Notes: a model not told the origin generated them from the sequence alone. A stretch of 64,000 nt of DNA from Modestobacter sp. VKM Ac-2977 (GCF_026968045.1 NZ_JAPVBQ010000001.1:1129238-1193237), one strand, 5' to 3'. Shown: positions 19,108 through 28,163, counted from the stretch's first letter. A program made the numbers and translations.

Positions 19108-19836
19108 ATGGCCACCGCTCCCGCCCCGTTCCCCGACGACTGGCAGCGCGCGCTCGTCGTCGCCGCGCACCCCGACGACATCGAGTACGGCCCAGCGGCC
19201 GCGGTCGCGGTCTGGACGGCGGCGGGCAAGGAGGTGCACTACCTGCTGGCCACCCGCGGCGAGGCGGGCATCGCCGGGCTGTCCCCGGCCGAGGCCGGTC
19301 CGCTGCGCGAGGAGGAGGAGCGCCGCTCGGCCGCCGTCGTCGGCGTCTCGGAGGTGGAGTTCCTCGACCACTCCGACGGCGTGCTCGTCGCCGACCTGCA
19401 GCTGCGCCGCGACCTCGCCGGGGCCCTGCGCCGGCACCGGCCCGACCTGGTCGTGGTCATGCACGGCGGGGACACCTGGACGCCGCCGGAGGTCACCCCC
19501 GGCGCCCTGAACTCGGCCGACCACCGGGCGCTGACCCGGTCGCTGCTGGACGCCGTCGCCGACGCGGGCAACGAGTGGATCTTCCCCGACCTGACCGAGG
19601 TGCCGTGGTCGGGCGTGCAGTACGTCGCCGTGCACGCGGTCGGGTACCCGCCGCCGCACGTCGTCGACGTCAGCGCCGGCGTCGAGACCGCCGTCGCCTC
19701 GCTCGTCGAGCACCGCCGCTACCTGGAGGCGCTGTCCGACGACCCGGTGGAAGAGCAGGCCCGCCGGCAGGTCGACATGGCGACCCTGACCGAGGACGGC
19801 GGCCGGCAGGTCGGCTTCCGCCTCTACTGGGGCTGA
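19108..19836 (+). CDS. PIG-L family deacetylase
   Basis: 242-aa LmbE/PIG-L fold zinc deacetylase. The metal-binding AHPDD motif is at about residue 20 (VVAAHPDDIEYG), followed by LLATRGEAG and a later NSADHRALT segment with the third ligand His. This family removes acetyl groups from N-acetylglucosaminyl compounds in mycothiol, bacillithiol, teicoplanin and other pathways. No mycothiol gene adjoins it, so the substrate stays open. ATG 19108 lies 17 bases after the MFS stop, so cotranscription is likely. The next feature downstream is rnpB. Confidence 0.88.
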   Translation: MATAPAPFPDDWQRALVVAAHPDDIEYGPAAAVAVWTAAGKEVHYLLATRGEAGIAGLSPAEAGPLREEEERRSAAVVGVSEVEFLDHSDGVLVADLQLRRDLAGALRRHRPDLVVVMHGGDTWTPPEVTPGALNSADHRALTRSLLDAVADAGNEWIFPDLTEVPWSGVQYVAVHAVGYPPPHVVDVSAGVETAVASLVEHRRYLEALSDDPVEEQARRQVDMATLTEDGGRQVGFRLYWG

Positions 19837-19860
19837 ACCGCCGGGGTAGGCTGCCGGCAC

Positions 19861-20270
19861 GACGGACGAGTCGGCTGGGCGGTCGCGTCGGCGGGGGAGA
19901 CCCTGCCGCCGAGGAACGTCCGGGCTCCACAGGGCAGGGTGGTCGTCAACAGCGACCCGGGGTGACCCGCGGGACAGTGCCACAGAGAACAGACCGCCAG
20001 TGCTCGCACTGGTAAGGGTGAAACGGCGGTGTAAGAGACCACCGCACACCGGGTGACCGGTGTGGCTCGGTAAACCCCACCCGGAGCAAGGTCGAAAAGG
20101 GACGGCGGTCCGCCGCCGTCCTGCGCAGGCGTTCGAGGGCTGCCCGCCCGAGCCTGCGGGTGGACCGCTCGAGCCTGTCGGCAACGGCAGGCCTAGATGG
20201 ATGGCCGCTCATCGGGACGCCGCGAGGCGCCCGGGGACAGAACCCGGCGTACAGGTCGACTCGTCCGTCG
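19861..20270 (+). ncRNA. rnpB: RNase P RNA, bacterial class A
   Basis: Catalytic RNA that trims the 5' leader of pre-tRNAs. The terminal helix P1 pairs 19861-19873 (GACGGACGAGTCG) with 20257-20269 (CGACTCGTCCGTC). The 5' conserved block GAGGAACGTCCGGGCTCCAC is at 19911-19930. The AAGGGTGAAACGGCGG block is around 20014, and the 3' conserved ACAGAACCCGGCGTACAG at 20237-20254. Length of about 410 nt fits actinobacterial rnpB. Open frames crossing it on both strands are spurious. Confidence 0.95.
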
Positions 20271-20272
20271 CC

Positions 20273-20479
20273 TCACCGCCCGGTGGTACCGCCGACCTCG
20301 GCGACGATCGCGCGGAACGTGGTGGTGTCCACCTCGTCGTCCACGGTGACCCGCACGATGTCGGTGATCTGCTGGCTGGACGCCGTGCGGCAGGCGCTCA
20401 CCCGGGCAGCGGCGATCAGCGTCAACTGCTGGAGACGGGCGGTGGGCTGGGGGACCGGGGGAAGTCGGTTCGGGCGCAT
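20273..20479 (-). CDS. Small hypothetical protein
   Basis: 68 aa starting MRPNRLPPVPQPTARLQQL and ending VDDEVDTTTFRAIVAEVGG plus a short tail; not recognised. The sequence looks protein-like (amphipathic central part, acidic C-terminal part) and ends 3 bases from the rnpB 3' end on the opposite strand. There is no clear ribosome-binding site, and a longer start at 20518 is possible. It could be spurious. Confidence 0.4.
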   Translation of the reverse strand: MRPNRLPPVPQPTARLQQLTLIAAARVSACRTASSQQITDIVRVTVDDEVDTTTFRAIVAEVGGTTGR

Positions 20480-20604
20480 GGACGGACGGTAGGCAGACCG
20501 TCCAGTCGATCCCGGCACGTTGCGGCACCGTGTCGTCTCACGGCCGACCCGCAGGGCACACGAGGCGTCTCCGTCCCCTCGGGCACCATGGCGCCCTGCA
20601 GCTC

Positions 20605-22890
20605 TCAGGCCTGGACGACGGTGGGCAGCTCGCCCCGCACGGCCAGCCAGCGCTCCAGCTCGGCGGCCGGCAGCGGTGGCGAGTGGAGGTACCCCTGGCT
20701 CTCGTCGCAGTCCAGTGCGCGCAGGTGCAGCAGCGTCGCCGGGTCCTCGACGCCCTCGGCCACCACCCGCAGCCCCAGCTGGTGGGCCAGCCGGACCGTG
20801 CTGGCCACGATGGCGGCGGCCCGGGCGTCGGTGAGCAGGTCGGCGGTGAACGAACGGTCCAGCTTGAGCTCGCCCACGGGGAGCTGGTGCAGGTAGGTGA
20901 GCGAGGCGTACCCGGTGCCGAAGTCGTCGATGCTCACCGTGGTGCCCAGGTCGGCGAGCGCCCCCACCACCGCCAGGCTGCGGTCGGGGTCGCTGAGCAG
21001 CACCGTCTCGGTCACCTCGAGCACCAGGCTCGACGGCGGCAGGTCGTGCCGGCCGAGCAGGTCGGCCACCCGTTGCGGGAGCCCGGTGTCGAGCAGGTTG
21101 CTCGCGGACAGGTTCACCGAGACCCGCAGGTCCCGGCCCTGCCGCCGCCAGCAGGCGGCCTGGGTCACCGCCTGGGAGAGCACCTCGTCGGTGATCGCGC
21201 CCATCAACCCGTGCACCTCCGCCAGCGGGAGGAACTCCGCCGGCCCCAGCAGACCGCGTACCGGGTGCGCCCAGCGCAGCAGTGCCTCCACCCCGACGGT
21301 GCGCCGGGCGGCGATGTCGACCTGCGGCTGGTGGTGCAGCACCAGCTCCCCGGTGACCAGGGCCTGGCGCAGCTCCTCCACCATGGCCAGCCGTCCGCTG
21401 CTGTCGACGTGTCGCGCCGGGTCGTAGACGACGACGCTCCCGCCCGAACGCTTGGCGTCGTACATCGCGGCGTCGGCCTGCCGGAGCAACGACGCCCGGG
21501 TCGCGCTCCCGACGTCCCCGGTCGGCGAGCCGGCGTCCCGGTGGGTGACCCCGATGCTGACCGCCACGTGCAGGGTCAACCCGCCCACCTCGAACGGCTC
21601 GGCGAACTGGGCGTCCAGCTCGGCGCCGAGCCGGACGGCCCGGTCGGCGGGGGAGCGGTGGCCGTCGGCCCGCACGACGACGGCGAACTCGTCGCCACCC
21701 AGTCGGCCGAGCAGCTCGCCGGCGCCCAGGGTCGACCGGAGCCGCTCGGCCACCAGCCGGAGCAGGTCGTCACCGGCCGAGTGGCCGAGGCCGTCGTTGA
21801 CCTCCTTGAACTTGTCCAGGTCCAAGAGAGCCAGCACGACCGGGTCCCCGTTGCCGCACAGCTCCTCCACCCGGCGGAGCACCGCCCGGCGGTTCGCCAG
21901 CCCGGTCAGCTCGTCGGTGAGCGCCTCACGGCGGCTCACCGCCAGCTGGGCCAGCTCGCGGACGTTCATCAGCAGCCGGACGCTGGCCCCGGTGGCGGCC
22001 GCCGCCGCACACCAGGTGGCGACGGCGGACGAGTCGCTGACCGCACCGGTCACCAGGATCGCGGTGGAGGCGGCGATCACGACGAACGCCCCGACGGTGG
22101 AGGCGGCCGGGTCGGTCGGCTGCGGATCCGAGGGTGCCGGGCGCAGGACCGCCGCCAGGACCAGGCACAGCAGACCGACGACGGGCGCCAGGGCGGGCCA
22201 GGCGGTGGTCGAGCTACCGGCGGTCGTCATGGCCACGCCGGACAACGGCGCGATGAACGCGGCCAGGACCAGCCAGGTCCGGGGATCGCGGCCCATCGCC
22301 CCGAGGAAGACCATCGACAGCGCGGTCCCCACGAGCACGAACAGCGCGCCGTCCTGGGCCAGCAGCGGCTGCAGCTGCCACCACGGCAGGGTGCTCAGCC
22401 GGCTGCCGGTGCGGTCCAGGACGACGTCCAGCAGCGCGACCACCGCCAGCACGGCCGCCGAGCCGTTGAGCACGTCGTTCGGGTCGGCCAGGCTGGTGCC
22501 GTACCGGTTCCAGCGGACCAGTCCCGCGTAGGCGATGGGGAAGGCCGCGACGGGCGCCCACGCTGCAGGGAGAGCAGCGACAGCGGCGGGGAGGCCGACC
22601 AGGTCGAGCAGCCCGGAAGAGACGATCCCCAGGGCCGTGAGCAGGGTCGCCAGCGCCAGCCGGGCCCACAGTTCGCGTTCGTGCCGGACCCGGCGGGCAC
22701 GCCAGACCACCGCCGCACAGGCGCCGACGTGGAACGCCACCGAGCTGCTCAGAGCGGGTCCTGCGCTCGCCAGGAACGGTGCGCCGGGGGCGACCATGCC
22801 GACGGCGGCCACGGGGGTCGCGACGGCCAGGACGGCCAGGGCCCAGCGCGGGGCCCCTGGCAGGAGCCACGGACAGGGACCGGCGGGCAT
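20605..22890 (-). CDS. Membrane-bound GGDEF-EAL cyclic-di-GMP protein
   Basis: 761 aa. The N-terminal half (to about residue 320) has about eight to ten hydrophobic segments. A GGDEF diguanylate cyclase domain follows (DPL..LANR-like DELTGLANRRAVL, then RLGGDEFAVV near residue 397), then an EAL phosphodiesterase domain (EALLRWAHP near 537, DDFGTGYASLTYL near 657, VAEGVED). Both signature motifs are intact, so both synthesis and breakdown of c-di-GMP are possible; which dominates cannot be told. It has no PAS domain. ATG 22890 starts just before the first helix. A second GGDEF protein lies at 30.8 kb. Confidence 0.93.
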   Translation of the reverse strand: MPAGPCPWLLPGAPRWALAVLAVATPVAAVGMVAPGAPFLASAGPALSSSVAFHVGACAAVVWRARRVRHERELWARLALATLLTALGIVSSGLLDLVGLPAAVAALPAAWAPVAAFPIAYAGLVRWNRYGTSLADPNDVLNGSAAVLAVVALLDVVLDRTGSRLSTLPWWQLQPLLAQDGALFVLVGTALSMVFLGAMGRDPRTWLVLAAFIAPLSGVAMTTAGSSTTAWPALAPVVGLLCLVLAAVLRPAPSDPQPTDPAASTVGAFVVIAASTAILVTGAVSDSSAVATWCAAAAATGASVRLLMNVRELAQLAVSRREALTDELTGLANRRAVLRRVEELCGNGDPVVLALLDLDKFKEVNDGLGHSAGDDLLRLVAERLRSTLGAGELLGRLGGDEFAVVVRADGHRSPADRAVRLGAELDAQFAEPFEVGGLTLHVAVSIGVTHRDAGSPTGDVGSATRASLLRQADAAMYDAKRSGGSVVVYDPARHVDSSGRLAMVEELRQALVTGELVLHHQPQVDIAARRTVGVEALLRWAHPVRGLLGPAEFLPLAEVHGLMGAITDEVLSQAVTQAACWRRQGRDLRVSVNLSASNLLDTGLPQRVADLLGRHDLPPSSLVLEVTETVLLSDPDRSLAVVGALADLGTTVSIDDFGTGYASLTYLHQLPVGELKLDRSFTADLLTDARAAAIVASTVRLAHQLGLRVVAEGVEDPATLLHLRALDCDESQGYLHSPPLPAAELERWLAVRGELPTVVQA

Positions 22891-22981
22891 GTACGGGTGA
22901 TCGGGTCCGGAGGCCGTGCGGTGAAGCCCCCCGGCCGGAGTTCACCCGTTGGAGCACGGTCCGCGGACGGCGTGCGCCACC

Positions 22982-23398
22982 ATGGGAGCCGTGGACGGGG
23001 TCGTGCAGGGGGCCGCGATCGCCATCGGTGCCGTGCTGCTCAGCTGGGTGCTGCTGATGGTGCTGGCCCGCACGCTCCCGCCGGGCACCGCCCGCGAACT
23101 CGCCCGGTTCCTCCCCGCGTGTGCCACGGCTGTCCGTCGGCTGCGCCAGCACCCGGCGGTTCCCCGCCGAGCGAAGGTGGTGCTGCTGCTGGCCGGGCTG
23201 TGGGTGCTCTCACCGATCGACCTGATCCCGGAGTTCCTGCCGGTGATCGGTCCCCTGGACGACGTCGTGGTGGTGGCACTGGCGTTGCGGTACGCCGCCC
23301 GCCGCGTGCCCCGGGACGTGCTGCTGACCGCCTGGCCGGGCGACCGCCGCATCATCGCGCGGCTGCTGGGCCCGGCCGCTGCGGCGGACCCGGCCTGA
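22982..23398 (+). CDS. YkvA/DUF1232 family membrane protein
   Basis: 138 aa. One N-terminal hydrophobic helix (AIAIGAVLLSWVLLMVLA), then the DUF1232 core LLLAGLWVLSPIDLIPEFLPVIGPLDDVVVVALALRY with its hallmark SPIDLIPEFLPVIGxLDD. Function unknown; family members are widespread small membrane proteins. ATG 22982 is preferred over 22949 because the latter adds a non-conserved stretch. The gene is followed by a strong hairpin shared with the convergent neighbour. Confidence 0.82.
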   Translation: MGAVDGVVQGAAIAIGAVLLSWVLLMVLARTLPPGTARELARFLPACATAVRRLRQHPAVPRRAKVVLLLAGLWVLSPIDLIPEFLPVIGPLDDVVVVALALRYAARRVPRDVLLTAWPGDRRIIARLLGPAAAADPA

Positions 23399-23404
23399 TC
23401 CCGG

Positions 23405-23438
23405 GTCGGGCGCTCCCGCGGTCGGGGGAGCGCCCGAC
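23405..23438. terminator. Bidirectional terminator hairpin
   Basis: Perfect 13-bp stem GTCGGGCGCTCCC (23405-23417) / GGGAGCGCCCGAC (23426-23438) with an 8-base loop, between the stops of the YkvA gene and the convergent 111-aa gene. No U-tract, as is common in high-GC actinomycetes. Confidence 0.7.
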
Positions 23439-23445
23439 GCTCGGG

Positions 23446-23781
23446 TCAGCGGGGCTGGGCGGGGTTGGTCGGGTCGCCCTGGGACGGCGGGTTGACCGGC
23501 GGCCCGGTGGTCGCCTCGGAGACCGGCGACCCGGCGGACGGCGCCGGCGCGTGCTCGGGCTGGGCGGCGGCCGGGTCGCCACCGGAGGGCTGGGTGCCGG
23601 ACTGCAGCTCCTCGAGCCGGTGGTTCATCGCGGAGACGACCTGCACCCGGTTGGCGTGCGACTTCTCGTAGGCCAGCACGGTCTGCAGGCCGTCGGCGTC
23701 CAGGGTGCGGATGCGGGAGGTCAGGCTCCCCACGGGCAGGTGGTCGTAGTCGGGCAACGGGAGGCTGTCGCGCTCGGACAT
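23446..23781 (-). CDS. Hypothetical protein with N-terminal PDYDHLP motif
   Basis: 111 aa. The first 60 residues form a small conserved-looking domain (LPLPDYDHLPVGSLTSRIRTLDADGLQTVLAYEKSHANRVQVVSAMNHRLEEL); the rest is a low-complexity Pro/Gly/Ala/Ser tail. Similar N-terminal domains occur in small actinobacterial proteins, some annotated as lipid-droplet-associated, but I am not certain of the family. ATG 23781 has AAGGAGCC about 6 bases before it. Divergent from the baeRF gene, with a hairpin repeat between them. Confidence 0.72.
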   Translation of the reverse strand: MSERDSLPLPDYDHLPVGSLTSRIRTLDADGLQTVLAYEKSHANRVQVVSAMNHRLEELQSGTQPSGGDPAAAQPEHAPAPSAGSPVSEATTGPPVNPPSQGDPTNPAQPR

Positions 23782-23809
23782 CCCGGCTCCTTCCTGTTGT
23801 GCTCCTCGG

Positions 23810-23870
23810 CCCTCCTGCGGGGTCCCGCCGCGAGCTGGCGAGGGGTGGGGGGCAGGAGGGCCCTTCTGCT
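23810..23870 (-). repeat. Intergenic hairpin repeat, copy 3 (reverse orientation)
   Basis: Read on the minus strand it starts TAGCAGAAGGGCCCTCCTGC and ends GCAGGAGGG. The outer stem CCCTCCTGC/GCAGGAGGG differs from copies 1 and 2 but still pairs. The inner segment with CTCGCCAGCTCGCGG is retained. It lies in a divergent intergenic region, so transcription termination cannot be its only role. Confidence 0.78.
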
Positions 23871-24003
23871 ACCCGGGCGGCGGGGCCTGACACACCGGGT
23901 GTGAGACGGCGGGAGCGGTGGGTAGGCCGCGACGACGAGCGGCTCGGGGCCGAGAGCAGGCCCCGTCCGCACACGTCGACGACATCGAAGGAGCCCCCGT
24001 CCC

Positions 24004-25131
24004 ATGGACGTGACCTTCCTGGAGCAGGTGTTCAGTGCGCCGGGCCCGTACGCCACGGTCTGCGCCGACGTCACCCACACCACCGAGAACGCCGACGCCG
24101 AGGTCGAACTGCGAGTCCGCGCCATCGGCGAGGAACTGGCCGCCGGCGGCGCACCCGAGGGGGTGGTCGAGTCGGTGCGCAGCCAGCTGCTGCAGGCCAA
24201 CGAGGGTGGGGAGATCGCCACCCTGCGCGGCCGTGCCCTGGTCGTGGCCGCCGACGGCTCGGTCGTGCTGGACGAGCCGCTGGCCGACGTCCCGCGCGAC
24301 CCGGTCGCCCGCTGGTCGCCCTACCCGGACCTGCTGCCGGTCCTGCGCCAGCTCGCCGGCCGGGTGCCGCACGTGGTCGTCGTCGCCGACCGCGTGGGCG
24401 CCGACGTCTCCGTGGCCACCGTCCCCGGTCGTCCCACGGACGAGGAGACCGTCGAGGGTGACAGCTTCCACATGCGCAAGGTGAAGGTCGGCGGTTGGGC
24501 GCACAACACCTACATGCACACCGCGGAGAACCAGTGGGAGGAGAACGCCGGCCAGGTGGCCGACCACCTCCACCAGCTGGTCACCCGGACCGGAGCCCGC
24601 TTCGTGCTCGTCGCCGGTGACGTCCGGGCGCGTCAGCTGCTCGCCGACAAGGCCAGCAAGGAGGTCGGCGACCTGCTGGTCTCGATGGAGGAGGGCGGCC
24701 GCGCCGCCGGGGCCGACCGTGCCCCGGTCGAGCTCCGGGCACTGGAGCTCGTCGCCGAGCACGAGGCGCACGGACAGGCCCAGGCGGTCGAGCAGGTGCA
24801 GGCTGCGTCCGCGCACGGGCTGGCCGTCTCCGGCACCGCGCAGGTCGTCGAGGCCCTGCGCAAGGCCCAGGTCGAGACCCTGGTCCTCGCCGACCAGGTC
24901 GACGACGAGGAGCTGCTCGTCGGCCCCGACCCGTTGCAGATCGGCGTGGACGACGCGGACATGACCGCTCTCGGGGTCTCCGGCGCCGAGCGCATCCCGG
25001 CCGACCGGGCGTTGCTGCGCGCCGCCGTCGCCAGCGACGCGGCGGTCGTCGTCGTCCCGCGGACGGCGATGCCCGAGGGCGTCCCGGTGGCCGCCGTCCT
25101 GCGCTACACCGACGCCTCCACGCCCGGCTGA
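24004..25131 (+). CDS. Bacterial eRF1-like protein (baeRF / Rv2629 type)
   Basis: 375 aa resembling the baeRF family 2 (Rv2629-like, sometimes called Vms1/eRF1 or release-factor-like). Seen: the N-terminal PYATVCADVTHTTENADAEVELRVRAI, a central HVVVVADRVGADVSVATV, the GGWAHNTYMHTAENQWEENA segment and a C-terminal L7Ae/eRF1-domain-3-like part (VETLVLADQVDDEELLVG). Proteins of this superfamily are proposed to act at stalled ribosomes or in hypoxia and stress responses; the exact role is unproven. ATG 24004 follows GAAGGAGCCCCC. Two small genes follow in the same direction. Confidence 0.82.
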   Translation: MDVTFLEQVFSAPGPYATVCADVTHTTENADAEVELRVRAIGEELAAGGAPEGVVESVRSQLLQANEGGEIATLRGRALVVAADGSVVLDEPLADVPRDPVARWSPYPDLLPVLRQLAGRVPHVVVVADRVGADVSVATVPGRPTDEETVEGDSFHMRKVKVGGWAHNTYMHTAENQWEENAGQVADHLHQLVTRTGARFVLVAGDVRARQLLADKASKEVGDLLVSMEEGGRAAGADRAPVELRALELVAEHEAHGQAQAVEQVQAASAHGLAVSGTAQVVEALRKAQVETLVLADQVDDEELLVGPDPLQIGVDDADMTALGVSGAERIPADRALLRAAVASDAAVVVVPRTAMPEGVPVAAVLRYTDASTPG

Positions 25132-25191
25132 CCTCCCGGCTCAGCCCACACCACGGCCGCTCCGCGGCCGATCGAACACCAGGAGGACCCC

Positions 25192-25449
25192 GTGACCGAT
25201 CCCCACCAGCCCGGCACCGCACCCGGCACCGACCCGGCCGACGTCGAGCAGCGGGCCGCGATCGCCGAGGCGCTCGGCAAGGAGGTCTGGCCGGCCGACA
25301 AGGACGCCCTCGTGGCCAAGGCCCGCGAGTCCCAGGCCCCCGACCGGGTGCTGGCCTCGCTGGACCGGCTGCCGGCCGGCACCGAGTTCAGCAACGTCCA
25401 GGAGGTCGCTGAGGCCCTCGGGATCCACACCGAGCAGCAGCGCTTCTGA
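25192..25449 (+). CDS. DUF2795 domain protein
   Basis: 85 aa with one DUF2795 domain: AIAEALGKEVWPADKDALVAKARESQAPDRVLASLDRLPAGTEFSNVQEVAEALG. Family members are short actinobacterial proteins of unknown function, often with two such domains; this has one. GTG 25192 is preceded by CAGGAGGACCCC, a good ribosome-binding site. It sits between the baeRF gene and another small acidic protein, a set seen together in stress-type loci, but any shared function is inference. Confidence 0.82.
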   Translation: MTDPHQPGTAPGTDPADVEQRAAIAEALGKEVWPADKDALVAKARESQAPDRVLASLDRLPAGTEFSNVQEVAEALGIHTEQQRF

Positions 25450-25491
25450 TTAGCAGGCATCGGCTCGGGGGACGTGGGTAGGAGGAGCACC

Positions 25492-25743
25492 ATGCCCTCC
25501 ATGAAGGACCCGTCCCCCGAGGCGATCGCCAACGTGACCGAGCACAACGTCGAGACCCGGGCGCAGTTGCTGCCCGAGGAGCAGTCCGTCGAGGGCGACA
25601 CCGACCCCACCAACGAGGGCCTGGACCCCAAGGTGCAGGCCGCGGTCATCCTCGCCGAGTCGGAGGAGCGCACCGTGCACGCCGACCCCGACGACGCGCA
25701 GGGCGGGCACCGGCAGTCCGCCGAGACCGCCGACCTGCCCTAG
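25492..25743 (+). CDS. Small acidic hypothetical protein
   Basis: 83 aa, strongly acidic and polar, no hydrophobic core: likely disordered. It reads MPSMKDPSPEAIANVTEHNVE at the start and contains DPKVQAAVILAESEERTVHAD. Not recognised. GGAGGAG lies 4-10 bases upstream of ATG 25492, supporting this start (a second ATG is at 25501). Probably cotranscribed with the DUF2795 gene. Confidence 0.65.
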   Translation: MPSMKDPSPEAIANVTEHNVETRAQLLPEEQSVEGDTDPTNEGLDPKVQAAVILAESEERTVHADPDDAQGGHRQSAETADLP

Positions 25744-25755
25744 GCAGGGCGCCGC

Positions 25756-26775
25756 TCAGCGTGCGGGCGGGGCGGTGCTCTCCCGGACGACGAGCCGGGT
25801 CGACAGCTCCAGCCGAGGAGTCTCCAGGTGCTCGCCCCGCACCAGCCGCAGGACGGTGCGGGCGGCGAGCGCCCCCATCTCCGACAGCGGCTGGTGCACG
25901 GTGGTCAGTGGCGGCGAGGACCACTGGGCCACGGGCAGGTCGTCGAAACCGATCACGCTGACGTCCTCGGGCACCCGCAGCCCCGCGCGACGGACCGCCT
26001 CGAAGACACCGAAGGCCATCTGGTCGTTCGCGGCCACGATGGCGGTGGGGGGCTCGGGCTGCTGCAGCAGTTCGGTGGCCGCACGGAAACCGGCCTCGTG
26101 GCTGAAGTCGCCGACGAGGACCAGGGCGGGATCGACAGGCAGGCCGGCTGCCTCGAGCGCGGCACGGTGACCGTCCTGGCGGGCCCGGCTGCACAGCAAC
26201 GTGGGCGTGCCGGCCACGACGCCGATCCGGCGGTGGCCCAGGCCGATCAGGTGCTCGGTGGCGGTGAGCCCGCCGGCCCAGTTGGTCGCACCGATCGTCG
26301 GCACGTCCAGTTCCGGGACCCCGGCCGGGTCGATCACCACGGCCGGCACGTGCAGCCGGCGCAGCTCCGCGTGCAGAGCTGTGTCCACGTCGCTGGTCAC
26401 CAGGATCGCGCCGTCGCTGTTGCGCCCGGCGAGGTTGTCCAGCCACGAGCGGGTGTCGCTGGCCCGCCGGTGGATCGCCGTGACGACCGTGCCCACGCCC
26501 TCGGCGTGGGCGGCGTCCTCGACGCCGCGGATGATCTCGACCGCCCACGGGCTGTCCAGGTCGTTGAAGACCAGGTCGATCAGCCGGGCGGCGTTGGTGG
26601 GCCGGCTCCCGCGACGCCGGTAACCGTGGTCGCGCAGGAGTCGCTCGACCCGTTCCCGGGTGTGCGGGGCGACGTCCGAGCGGCCGTTGAGGACGCGCGA
26701 GACCGTGGGCACGGACACCCCCGCCTCGGCCGCGATGGCCGCGATGGTGACCGTGCGCGTCTCGGTGTCGGACAC
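25756..26775 (-). CDS. LacI family transcriptional regulator
   Basis: 339 aa. N-terminal HTH with TIAAIAAEAGVSVPTVSRVLNG, then hinge and a periplasmic-binding-like effector domain (DLVFNDLDSPWAVEIIRGVEDAA, GLGHRRIGVVAG, TAIVAANDQMAFGVFEAV, VSVIGFDDLPVAQWSSPPLTTV). It should bind a sugar and control carbohydrate genes; divergence from the GH10 xylanase at 26956 points to xylan degradation. GTG 26775 has GAGGAGG nearby; an upstream ATG would add a long non-family extension. Confidence 0.9.
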   Translation of the reverse strand: MSDTETRTVTIAAIAAEAGVSVPTVSRVLNGRSDVAPHTRERVERLLRDHGYRRRGSRPTNAARLIDLVFNDLDSPWAVEIIRGVEDAAHAEGVGTVVTAIHRRASDTRSWLDNLAGRNSDGAILVTSDVDTALHAELRRLHVPAVVIDPAGVPELDVPTIGATNWAGGLTATEHLIGLGHRRIGVVAGTPTLLCSRARQDGHRAALEAAGLPVDPALVLVGDFSHEAGFRAATELLQQPEPPTAIVAANDQMAFGVFEAVRRAGLRVPEDVSVIGFDDLPVAQWSSPPLTTVHQPLSEMGALAARTVLRLVRGEHLETPRLELSTRLVVRESTAPPAR

Positions 26776-26906
26776 GGACCCCTCCTCGTCGTCGAGGGCC
26801 CACCCTACGGCGCGCCGGTGCGCCCGCCGGGGCCGACCGGCTGACACCGGGACACGCCGGGGACCGGTTGTCATGGCACTCAGTCGTTCGTAACCTGCCG
26901 CACAGC

Positions 26907-26918
26907 AGTTCCGGAAGT
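26907..26918. promoter_or_regulatory. Candidate LacI operator upstream of xylanase
   Basis: AGTTCCGGAAGT: perfect 8-bp palindrome TTCCGGAA with a central CG, the typical LacI-family centre, in the 180-bp gap between the LacI gene and the xylanase. Short and single, so tentative. Confidence 0.3.
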
Positions 26919-26955
26919 TCCCGACATGGCAACGATGCCGACGAGAGGTTGCGCC

Positions 26956-28140
26956 ATGCGCTCCCAGCAGTCCCTGTCCCGAACGTTCGTCCGGTGTGCG
27001 GTGGGGGTGGGCATGCTGCCCGTCCTCCTCGGCGCCACCCTGGCCCCGGCAGCGGCCGGGGAACGTGGTCGGGTCCCCGACCACGCCGTGGAGCAACGGG
27101 TCCACAAGGCCCTCGACCGGTACGGCCTGCGCGACGTGGCGCCGGCCGACCTGGAGATCGGCACCGCCGTCGCCGGGGGCGGGCACCACCTCGAGCAGGA
27201 CTACCCCGACCCGTTCACCTACGACGAGGAGTACCGCGAGGTGCTGGCGCGCGAGTTCAGCTCGCTGTCGCCGGAGAACCAGATGAAGTGGGAGTTCATC
27301 CACCCGGAGCAGGGTGAGTACAACTTCGCCCCCATGGACGCGATCGTCGAGTTCGCCCAGGAGCACGGGCAGGAGGTGCGCGGCCACACCCTGCTGTGGC
27401 ACAGCCAGAACCCGTCGTGGCTGACCGAGGGGGACTTCACCCCTGAGGAGCTGCGCGCGATCCTCAAGGACCACATCCAGACCGTGGTCGGCCGCTACGC
27501 CGGCAAGATCCACCAGTGGGACGTCGCCAACGAGATCTTCACCGACGGGGCCAACCCGACCTTCCGGCCGGAGAACATCTGGATCAGCGAGCTCGGCCCG
27601 GGGATCATCGCCGACGCCTTCCGCTGGGCGCACGAGGCCGACCCGACGGCGAAGCTGTTCCTCAACGACTATGCCGTCGACGGCATCGGGCCCAAGAGCG
27701 ACGCCTACTACCTCCTCTCCCAGGAGCTCCTCGCCCAGGACGTGCCGCTGCACGGCTTCGCCACCCAGGCGCACCTGAGCTTCGAGTACCCGTTCCCGGC
27801 GACCCTGGAGCAGAACCTCCAGCGCTTCGACGACCTCGGGCTGGAGACGGCGATCACCGAGCTCGACGTCCGCATGCCGCTCGGGGAGAACGGCAGGCCC
27901 ACCCGGCAGCAGCTGAGCCAGCAGGCCGACTGGTACCGCTGGGCGCTGGAGGCGTGCCTCGGCGTCGAGGACTGCAACTCCTTCACCATCTGGGGCTTCA
28001 ACGACAAGTACTCCTGGGTGCCGGTCTTCTTCGAGGGCACCGGGGCGGCCAACGTGATGTTCGAGGACTACACGCGCAAGCCCGCCTACTGGGCGCTGGC
28101 CGTGACCCTCGCCAAGGCCCGCTGGCTGGGCATCCGGTGA
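26956..28140 (+). CDS. Secreted GH10 endo-1,4-beta-xylanase
   Basis: 394 aa. Residues 1-35 form a signal peptide (basic MRSQQSLSRTFVR, hydrophobic VGVGMLPVLLGATLA, AAA cleavage region). The mature part is a single GH10 barrel with the acid/base Glu in WDVANEIF (about residue 193) and the nucleophile Glu in ITELDVRMP (about residue 302). Substrate-site residues NQMKWE and HTLLWHSQNPSW are present. It cuts internal xylan bonds outside the cell. No carbohydrate-binding module. ATG 26956 has GAGAGG upstream; ATG 26926 would add ten residues before the signal peptide. Confidence 0.94.
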   Translation: MRSQQSLSRTFVRCAVGVGMLPVLLGATLAPAAAGERGRVPDHAVEQRVHKALDRYGLRDVAPADLEIGTAVAGGGHHLEQDYPDPFTYDEEYREVLAREFSSLSPENQMKWEFIHPEQGEYNFAPMDAIVEFAQEHGQEVRGHTLLWHSQNPSWLTEGDFTPEELRAILKDHIQTVVGRYAGKIHQWDVANEIFTDGANPTFRPENIWISELGPGIIADAFRWAHEADPTAKLFLNDYAVDGIGPKSDAYYLLSQELLAQDVPLHGFATQAHLSFEYPFPATLEQNLQRFDDLGLETAITELDVRMPLGENGRPTRQQLSQQADWYRWALEACLGVEDCNSFTIWGFNDKYSWVPVFFEGTGAANVMFEDYTRKPAYWALAVTLAKARWLGIR

Positions 28141-28163
28141 CCGACGGGGTCGTCTGATCCGCG

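Noticed and set aside
19861..20270. Protein-coding frames across this stretch on both strands
   Set aside because: The region is RNase P RNA with paired ends and conserved blocks.
20530..23904. 1124-aa plus-strand open frame
   Set aside because: Antisense to the GGDEF-EAL protein, which shows intact catalytic motifs; composition is His/Gln/Gly/Arg-rich as expected for a shadow.
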